From Flavisolibacter sp. (lineage in GTDB: Bacteria; Bacteroidota; Bacteroidia; Chitinophagales; Chitinophagaceae): 7,263 nucleotides of DNA. Below the pieces are notes generated by a model. The model saw only the letters and a list, made by a program, of their open reading frames with translations, did not search any database and was not told where the DNA came from. The DNA is taken from assembly GCA_017745135.1 (NCBI GenBank), contig JAGIAB010000050.1:1-7263 (forward strand), written 5' to 3'. The position numbers and the translations under genes were made by a program. Below are positions 1 through 3,855 of the stretch, piece by piece. Within the stretch, counting starts at the first letter, position 1. Each line of letters opens with the position of its first letter.

Positions 1-17
1 CTATAGAAAATTGACCA

Positions 18-1259
18 ATGGAATTCCAGAGGATAAGTTTATCGCCGTTAAATCATAGGGAATACCGGTTGTATGTTTTCGTCCGCTTTTTCTACATCAT
101 GGCTTTGAGGATGGTGGCAACTGTAGTGGCTTATCAATTATTTCATCTTACCAAAAGCTCTTTTTCAATAGGAATTGTTGGATTATCGGAGTTCATTCCT
201 GTTTTTTGTTTGGCATTGTATGCGGGCCACGTAATCGACCGCTCCGATAAAAGAACGCTGTTGTTGCGTTGTATTCTTTTCTACTCTGTTTGCGTGCTGG
301 CACTTATTATTGTTACCGTGCCTGATATTGAAAACAAGATAAGCATTACCCTGCTTTCTTTCCTATTTTACCTTATCATTTTTTTTAGCGGAGCCATCCG
401 TGCTTTTGCAGGGCCTGCTACCAATGCCATAATTGCGCAATTGGTTCCTAGAAACATTCTTCAATTTGCGGCAAACATCAGTTCTACCACCTGGCTGGCT
501 GCATCCATTATGGGACATGCTTCTGCAGGATTTTTAATTGCATTGGCAGGCGTTCATTTCACATTTTATTTCGTGCTTGCCTATGTTTTACTGGCTGCCT
601 ATGCTTTATCTAAAATTGAAAAAAAACCAATTGTACATACTAAAACCAATATAAAAACCTGGGAGAGTGTAAAGGAAGGATTGAGTTATGTATTCAAACA
701 TAAAATCCTGCTGGCCGCTATTTCACTTGATTTGTTTGCGGTGTTATTTGGCGGAGCTACGGCATTGATTCCGGAAGTAGCCGATCGTATTTTAAAAGTT
801 GGTCCCATTGGCTTTGGATGGTTAAATGCCGCCATCGACATTGGCTCTGTAATTATGATCATATTGATCACGCTGAATCCTTTGAGGAAGAACCAGGGAT
901 TGATTTTGCTCGGTGTTGTTGGCGGATTTGGACTTTGCATTGTTACTTTCGGAATGTCTAACTTTTATGCATTGTCCTTTCTTGCCTTGTTAATTGCCGG
1001 TATGTTTGATGGTATAAGTGTCATTATCAGGGGAACAGTTTTGCAATTGACCACCCCTGATGAAATGCGGGGGAGGGTTAGTTCCGTAAATTCTATGTTC
1101 ATTAATTCTTCAAATGAACTAGGTCAGTTTGAAAGCGGAGTAACAGCAAAGATTTTTGGAGGCGCACAACCAGCTATTATTTTTGGAGGAATCATGACAG
1201 TGATCGTAGTGATTATTTCATGGATCAAAGCGCCGAGATTACGTAAATTCGAATACTGA
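18..1259 (+). CDS. MFS exporter, EntS/MFS_3-type (413 aa)
   Basis: Probable inner-membrane proton-driven efflux protein of the major facilitator superfamily; the substrate cannot be told from sequence. The protein is almost entirely hydrophobic segments joined by short basic loops, and 413 aa is the normal size for a 12-helix MFS protein. The first helix follows a short N-tail at about residues 17-40. The loop after helix 2 carries MFS motif A as GHVIDRSDKR (G70, D74, R75, R79). A central cytoplasmic linker rich in K and T (about 200-230) separates the two halves. The C-half stretch PDEMRGRVSSVNSMF (347-361), followed by SNELGQFESG, is typical of the EntS/MFS_3 group, which includes the enterobactin exporter. 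The ATG at 18 is supported by an in-frame TGA at 12-14, so the gene is complete. No clear Shine-Dalgarno is visible in the 17 nt upstream. The stop codon overlaps the left arm of the inverted repeat at 1259-1428. Family is confident; siderophore export would be a guess. Confidence 0.88.
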   Translation: MEFQRISLSPLNHREYRLYVFVRFFYIMALRMVATVVAYQLFHLTKSSFSIGIVGLSEFIPVFCLALYAGHVIDRSDKRTLLLRCILFYSVCVLALIIVTVPDIENKISITLLSFLFYLIIFFSGAIRAFAGPATNAIIAQLVPRNILQFAANISSTTWLAASIMGHASAGFLIALAGVHFTFYFVLAYVLLAAYALSKIEKKPIVHTKTNIKTWESVKEGLSYVFKHKILLAAISLDLFAVLFGGATALIPEVADRILKVGPIGFGWLNAAIDIGSVIMIILITLNPLRKNQGLILLGVVGGFGLCIVTFGMSNFYALSFLALLIAGMFDGISVIIRGTVLQLTTPDEMRGRVSSVNSMFINSSNELGQFESGVTAKIFGGAQPAIIFGGIMTVIVVIISWIKAPRLRKFEY

Positions 1260-1428
1260 TCCCCCTGTCCCCCTAAAGGGGAGACTTAGATTTAAGAGTT
1301 ATTAAATATTGTTATAGTCATTTATTCGAAGAGTCAGAGACTTGAATTTACGTTGGCTTATCCAAAGAACTTTTCAAAAAAATAAAGTTTCCCCGACCTA
1401 AGTCTCCCCTTTAGGGGGACAGGGGGAT
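1259..1428. repeat. 31-bp perfect inverted repeat filling the MFS-MBL gap
   Basis: The left arm at 1259-1289 and right arm at 1398-1428 are exact reverse complements over 31 bp, separated by 108 nt of AT-rich sequence. Each arm contains a smaller GC-rich hairpin (CCCC-TAAA-GGGG on the left) next to a CCCCCTGTCC block. The left arm includes the last base of the MFS stop codon, and the right arm ends 5 nt before the ATG of the next gene. No target-site duplication is seen at the outer edges, so a simple MITE is not demonstrated. It could be two copies of a REP-like extragenic palindrome in opposite orientation. In RNA the arms would form a very stable long hairpin that could limit read-through or mask the start region of the downstream gene (inference). 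Confidence 0.9.
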
Positions 1429-1433
1429 TCATC

Positions 1434-2333
1434 ATGCATCGCCGGACTTTTCTACGCAACACTGGTATTCTTTCAGGAGTTACGCTTCTTTTTCAGAAAA
1501 ATGCATTAGCAAGCGTCTTCAGCACCTTTGATTATGACATCAAAATGCTTCGTAACGATGTTGGCATTTTTACAGAACGTGGCGGCACTATTGGCTTTTT
1601 ACTGAGTAAAGAGGGAATAGTAGTTATTGATGCTCAATTCCCCGATACTGCGCAGCATTTAATTGACGATTTGAAAAAACGTAGTGCCAATCCTTTCCGC
1701 TATCTGTTAAACACACACCATCATGGCGATCATACCGGTGGCAACATTGCTTTCAAAGGCGTTGTTGAACATGTGGTTGCTCATAAAAATTCATTGGCTA
1801 ATCAGAAAGCTGTTGCCGAAAGAGGCAATAGTTTGGATAAGCAGTTATTACCTGATATAACTTTTGGCGAAGACTGGAAATTAAAAATTGGTGATGAAAC
1901 CATTAAAGCCGATTACTACGGAGCCGGTCATACCAATGGTGATGCTATCTATCATTTTGAAAAAGCAAACATCTTTCACACTGGTGATCTGATGTTCAAT
2001 AAGCGCCATCCTTTTGTGGACAGAAGCGCCGGAGCAAATATTTCGCAATGGATTAAAGACCTTGATAAGGTTGCAAAGAAAGCTGATAAAGATTCTATCA
2101 TCATATTCGGACACTCATTGAATCCCGGAGAAGAAACAGGAACGATTGAAGATGTAAAAAAGTTCCAGGATTACCTGGGCAAAGTATTAAAGTTTGCTGA
2201 ACAGGAAATCAAAAGAGGTGTAAGCAAAGAAGAATTTATAAAAAACTCTTCAATACCCGGCGTAACCGAATGGACCGGCCAGGGCATTGAAAGGCCTTTG
2301 ACTGCTGCATACGAAGAATTGACGTCCAAATAA
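1434..2333 (+). CDS. Tat-exported MBL-fold metallo-hydrolase (299 aa)
   Basis: Metallo-beta-lactamase-fold hydrolase, probably binding two metal ions, usually zinc, and acting outside the cytoplasm; the substrate is unknown. The N-terminus MHRRTFLRNTG is a twin-arginine signal (RRTFLR), followed by a hydrophobic stretch (about 11-20) and a likely signal peptidase site after ALA (24-26). The metal-binding set is complete: THHHGDHTGG (H95, H97, D99, H100), AGHTNGD (H166), GDLMF (D185) and FGHS (H227). D185 replaces the cysteine found in B1/B2 beta-lactamases, so this looks like a general MBL hydrolase (SoxH-like or lactonase-like exported group) rather than a proven antibiotic-resistance enzyme. 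A C-terminal helical tail (about 236-299) follows the core. The ATG at 1434 starts the signal peptide exactly. A G-rich run in the right repeat arm (1421-1428) lies just upstream and may act as a ribosome-binding site. The gene follows the MFS gene on the same strand, but the inverted repeat between them makes an operon uncertain. Confidence 0.9.
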   Translation: MHRRTFLRNTGILSGVTLLFQKNALASVFSTFDYDIKMLRNDVGIFTERGGTIGFLLSKEGIVVIDAQFPDTAQHLIDDLKKRSANPFRYLLNTHHHGDHTGGNIAFKGVVEHVVAHKNSLANQKAVAERGNSLDKQLLPDITFGEDWKLKIGDETIKADYYGAGHTNGDAIYHFEKANIFHTGDLMFNKRHPFVDRSAGANISQWIKDLDKVAKKADKDSIIIFGHSLNPGEETGTIEDVKKFQDYLGKVLKFAEQEIKRGVSKEEFIKNSSIPGVTEWTGQGIERPLTAAYEELTSK

Positions 2334-2363
2334 ATTCTTTTCAGAGAAGTTCATAGCATGAAT

Positions 2364-2433
2364 AAGTCCGTAGGACTTTCGTGTTTATAGCACAGGTTTA
2401 TTATCTTGTATAAAGGCTCCGCAGGAGCCACGT
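2364..2433. repeat. Left REP-like pair of the transposase unit
   Basis: Two hairpins lie in direct order. The outer has stem AAGTCC / GGACTT (2364-2369 with 2373-2378), a GTA loop, and the tail TCGTGTTTATAG (2379-2390). The inner has stem GGCTCC / GGAGCC (2415-2420 with 2424-2429), a GCA loop, and the tail ACGT. The stem bases differ between the two while pairing is kept, a compensatory pattern suggesting selection on the fold. The inner 3' arm contains AGGAG 9 nt before the transposase ATG. Confidence 0.85.
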
Positions 2434-2436
2434 AAT

Positions 2437-2898
2437 ATGCCTAACACGTTTTCTCAAATTTATTTGCAATTTGTTTTTGCTGTTAAAGGCCGTCAAAGTC
2501 TTATACCAAAACAACATAAAGAAGAATTGCATAAATATATCACTGCGCTTGTTCAGGCAAGAAAAGCCAAAATGCTGGCGGTTCATTGTATGCCAGATCA
2601 TATTCATTTGTTTGTTGGGTACAAGCCTTCTGTTTTAATCTCCGATTTTGTGAAAGAGATCAAAGTACAGAGTAATGAATTTATTAAAGGAAAGAAATGG
2701 ATAAATGAGAATTTCGGTTGGCAGGAAGGATATGGTGTCTTCTCTTACGGGCATTCACAAATTGATCGTGTTTGCAAATATGTATTGAACCAGGAGGAGC
2801 ATCATAAGAAGAAAACATTTAAACAGGAGTATTTTGAATTCCTCGAAAAATTTTCAGTTGCCTTTGAAGAGAAATATCTTTTTGAATGGATTGAATAA
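2437..2898 (+). CDS. Y1/HUH transposase, IS200/RAYT type (153 aa)
   Basis: Single-strand DNA transposase of the Y1_Tnp family (IS200/IS605 TnpA and REP-associated RAYT proteins). These enzymes cut one strand at subterminal hairpins and form a 5'-phosphotyrosine link. The HUH metal-binding motif is seen as MPDHIHLF (H55, H57). The likely nucleophile is Tyr115 in CKYVLNQEEHHKK, with Gln119 in the same helix as in the family. The segment WQEGYGVFSYGHSQI (95-109) and the C-terminal EKFSVAFEEKYLF are typical of Bacteroidota members as I recall them. The length of 153 aa is full size and no frameshift or internal stop is present, so the protein is probably intact. The ATG at 2437 is preceded by AGGAG at 2423-2427, which is buried in the 3' arm of the left inner hairpin. 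No TnpB/IscB accessory gene is present. The tight REP brackets favour a RAYT over a plain IS200. Confidence 0.9.
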   Translation: MPNTFSQIYLQFVFAVKGRQSLIPKQHKEELHKYITALVQARKAKMLAVHCMPDHIHLFVGYKPSVLISDFVKEIKVQSNEFIKGKKWINENFGWQEGYGVFSYGHSQIDRVCKYVLNQEEHHKKKTFKQEYFEFLEKFSVAFEEKYLFEWIE

Positions 2899-2899
2899 C

Positions 2900-2969
2900 A
2901 CGTGGCTCCTACGGAGCCTGCTTCTTAATTTATTGATGTTTCTATAAACACCATGCTCCTACGGAGCTT
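2900..2969. repeat. Right REP-like pair of the transposase unit
   Basis: Mirror image of the left pair. The inner hairpin has stem GGCTCC / GGAGCC (2904-2909 with 2913-2918), a TAC loop, and is preceded by ACGT. The outer has stem GCTCC / GGAGC (2955-2959 with 2963-2967), a TAC loop, and is preceded by CTATAAACAC. Read on the minus strand, the loops become GTA and the tails point inward as on the left side. The outer unit ends about 11 nt from the stop codon of the convergent YkgJ-type gene. It lacks a T-tract after the stem and is therefore not a convincing terminator. Confidence 0.85.
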
Positions 2970-2979
2970 TAAAAATTGC

Positions 2980-3465
2980 TTATTTTATTTTTTCTGTTAG
3001 CTTTTCCAACACATAAAAAGTAATCGGGCAAAAGCTTGCATTCTTTAATGTGAGCTTTTGTCTTTTTATGATTACATCTTCATCGGTGTAGGGAAATCTT
3101 GCACAATCGGAAGGACGAACATCATAAACCGAACAAAAATTATCTTCTCCCAAAAAAGGACAGGGTGAAGATTTCACAACAAAATCACCATCTTCATCAA
3201 CACGCAAATAGGTTTCGATAAAAACACTTTCCTTCATGCCCAAATGCTTGCTTACACGTTTTACATCAGGCGTTTTAAATCGCGGCGAATAATTTTTACA
3301 ACAGGCAGCACATTGCAGGCAATCGACTTTTTCAAAAGCTTCCTCATGCAATTGCGGCAACTCTTTTAAAACCTTATTTTTGTCCGCTTTCGCCAAAAAA
3401 TTTTTGAAATACTTTTGCTTGTCCTTGCTCTTTTTTTGCCAGTTGTGTAAAACATCTTCGGGCAT
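2980..3465 (-). CDS. YkgJ-family cysteine-cluster protein (161 aa)
   Basis: Small cytoplasmic protein of the CxxCxxCC family (Pfam CxxCxxCC, often described as a putative zinc- or iron-chelating domain); the molecular role is not established. From the chosen ATG the cysteine cluster is CLQCAACC (C49, C52, C55, C56), followed by PCPFL (C102), CSVYDVRPSDC (C111, C121) and FCP (C146). This is the full eight-cysteine pattern, including the conserved VYDxRPxxCxxFP signature. The N-terminal 45 residues are lysine-rich and helical in character. The frame can be extended upstream by 7 codons to a TTG at 3486, but the ATG at 3463-3465 (MPEDVLHNW) is the more usual start, and no cluster residue lies in the extension. 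The gene converges with the transposase unit and diverges from gcvP. Neither neighbour suggests a substrate. Confidence 0.88.
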   Translation of the reverse strand: MPEDVLHNWQKKSKDKQKYFKNFLAKADKNKVLKELPQLHEEAFEKVDCLQCAACCKNYSPRFKTPDVKRVSKHLGMKESVFIETYLRVDEDGDFVVKSSPCPFLGEDNFCSVYDVRPSDCARFPYTDEDVIIKRQKLTLKNASFCPITFYVLEKLTEKIK

Positions 3466-3543
3466 TTTGCAAAGAACCGAAAACAAACGTTAACCGGAGG
3501 TAAATGTTAGTTTGGGGGTTGGAGTTTGTGGTTTGTGGTTGAG

Positions 3544-3577
3544 CATTGATCCCGATAGCTATCGGGAGAACATTGAT
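3544..3577. repeat. 18-nt perfect palindrome between CATTGAT direct repeats
   Basis: TCCCGATAGCTATCGGGA (3550-3567) is a perfect palindrome. CATTGAT occurs at 3544-3550 and again at 3571-3577, followed by related TGAACATT. Short perfect palindromes like this are, from memory, frequent intergenic repeats in Bacteroidota; this could not be checked here. Being perfectly self-complementary, it could be a dimeric protein site or a cruciform, but no T-tract follows it. Confidence 0.75.
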
Positions 3578-3657
3578 TATTGAACATTATTAGACCTGAT
3601 TCAATTCTTTATTACAGCTTCATGGGTTGATCTCAATCAATTGTAAACTTCGCACAA

Positions 3658-3690
3658 TGCTCACTAGCGTTCTAAACGCAGAAGTGAGTG
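3658..3690 (+). other. Two-part stem-loop in the gcvP upstream region
   Basis: The outer stem CTCACT/AGTGAG (3660-3665 with 3683-3688, extendable by two G-U pairs) and inner stem GCGTT/AACGC (3667-3671 with 3675-3679) are separated by a small internal loop and capped by CTA. A second copy of CTCACTA at 3735-3741 could pair with the same AGTGAG, giving an alternative fold. It lies upstream of the likely gcvP start site, so it is a leader RNA only if an earlier promoter exists. No match to a known RNA family is recognised. Confidence 0.4.
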
Positions 3691-3809
3691 ACACAACCGG
3701 CGGCGATAGTAGTAGTGGAGATCGCTACATAATCCTCACTAAATTGTCAATGTTTGCCTTTCATTTTCCACCTTGCTTTATCTCATAAAAAAATAAGATT
3801 TTCCTATAC

Positions 3810-3817
3810 TACCTTTG
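3810..3817 (+). promoter_or_regulatory. Probable gcvP -7 promoter element (TAccTTTG)
   Basis: TACCTTTG matches the Bacteroidota -7 consensus TAnnTTTG at every fixed position and lies 38 nt before the chosen gcvP ATG. This would give a leader of about 30 nt. A matching -33 TTG at the usual 19-21 nt is not seen; the nearest TTG (3773-3775) is too far upstream. The element supports the downstream ATG as the translation start. Confidence 0.55.
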
Positions 3818-3837
3818 CGTGCCGCATACCGGTATTA

Positions 3838-3844
3838 AAAGGAG
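3838..3844 (+). promoter_or_regulatory. Shine-Dalgarno-like AAAGGAG before gcvP
   Basis: AAAGGAG ends 11 nt before the ATG at 3856, slightly longer than the usual spacing. It favours that ATG over the in-frame TTG at 3754, which has no such motif. Bacteroidota rely little on this signal, so the support is modest. Confidence 0.45.
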
Positions 3845-3855
3845 TTATAATTTTT

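Larger units (their letters stand above)
2364..2969 (+). mobile_element. REPtron-like unit: Y1 transposase between mirrored REP pairs
   Basis: A roughly 606-bp unit consists of one Y1 transposase gene and two palindromes on each side. The inner pair (2414-2433 and 2900-2919) are reverse complements over 20 nt with one mismatch. The outer pair share the core TCCGTAGGA and the exact 10-mer GTGTTTATAG (2381-2390, reverse complement at 2942-2951). The coding sequence starts 3 nt after the left inner unit and stops 1 nt before the right inner unit, so almost nothing else is present. This arrangement is known for RAYT genes (REP-associated tyrosine transposases), which are often flanked by inverted REPs. 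Edges are set by the outermost conserved bases and the true transposition ends are not proven. Whether it is mobile or a domesticated, vertically inherited RAYT cannot be decided from one copy. Confidence 0.8.
3466..3855. other. Divergent intergenic region between ykgJ-like gene and gcvP
   Basis: A 390-nt region between two divergent starts. From the ykgJ side it holds a possible minus-strand start region (a GTTTG element about 25 nt before the ATG). Next is a low-complexity stretch with tandem GTTTGTG (3524-3537), an 18-nt palindrome (3550-3567) between CATTGAT direct repeats, and a small stem TTGAT/ATCAA (3627-3631 with 3636-3640). A two-part stem-loop follows (3658-3690), then a weak GCGAT/ATCGC stem (3703-3707 with 3721-3725), and finally the gcvP promoter element and leader. 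No tRNA, known riboswitch or convincing protein gene was found. Confidence 0.7.

Noticed and set aside
1434..2333. Class B beta-lactamase (antibiotic resistance) call for the MBL protein
   Set aside because: The zinc-2 site has Asp185 (GDLMF) where B1/B2 enzymes have Cys, and the general MBL pattern is shared by many non-lactamase hydrolases.
2364..2969. CRISPR-like repeat array
   Set aside because: The four hairpins are inverted pairs around a transposase gene rather than evenly spaced direct repeats with unique spacers.
2942..2980. Terminator for the ykgJ-like gene formed by the right outer REP
   Set aside because: The stem is only 5 bp and is not followed by a T-run on the minus strand; it fits the REP pattern better.
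3482..3492. Promoter -7 element for the ykgJ-like gene (minus strand, TAACGTTTG)
   Set aside because: It has three rather than two bases between TA and TTTG and no -33 TTG at suitable spacing, so it is too weak to annotate as a feature.
3487..3740. tRNA or other structural RNA gene in the divergent intergenic region
   Set aside because: There is no T-loop GTTCGAATC-type sequence, acceptor pairing or cloverleaf; only isolated short stems are visible.
3600..3855. Glycine riboswitch or other known riboswitch upstream of gcvP
   Set aside because: The tandem glycine aptamer landmarks are not present, and the probable promoter leaves only about a 30-nt leader.
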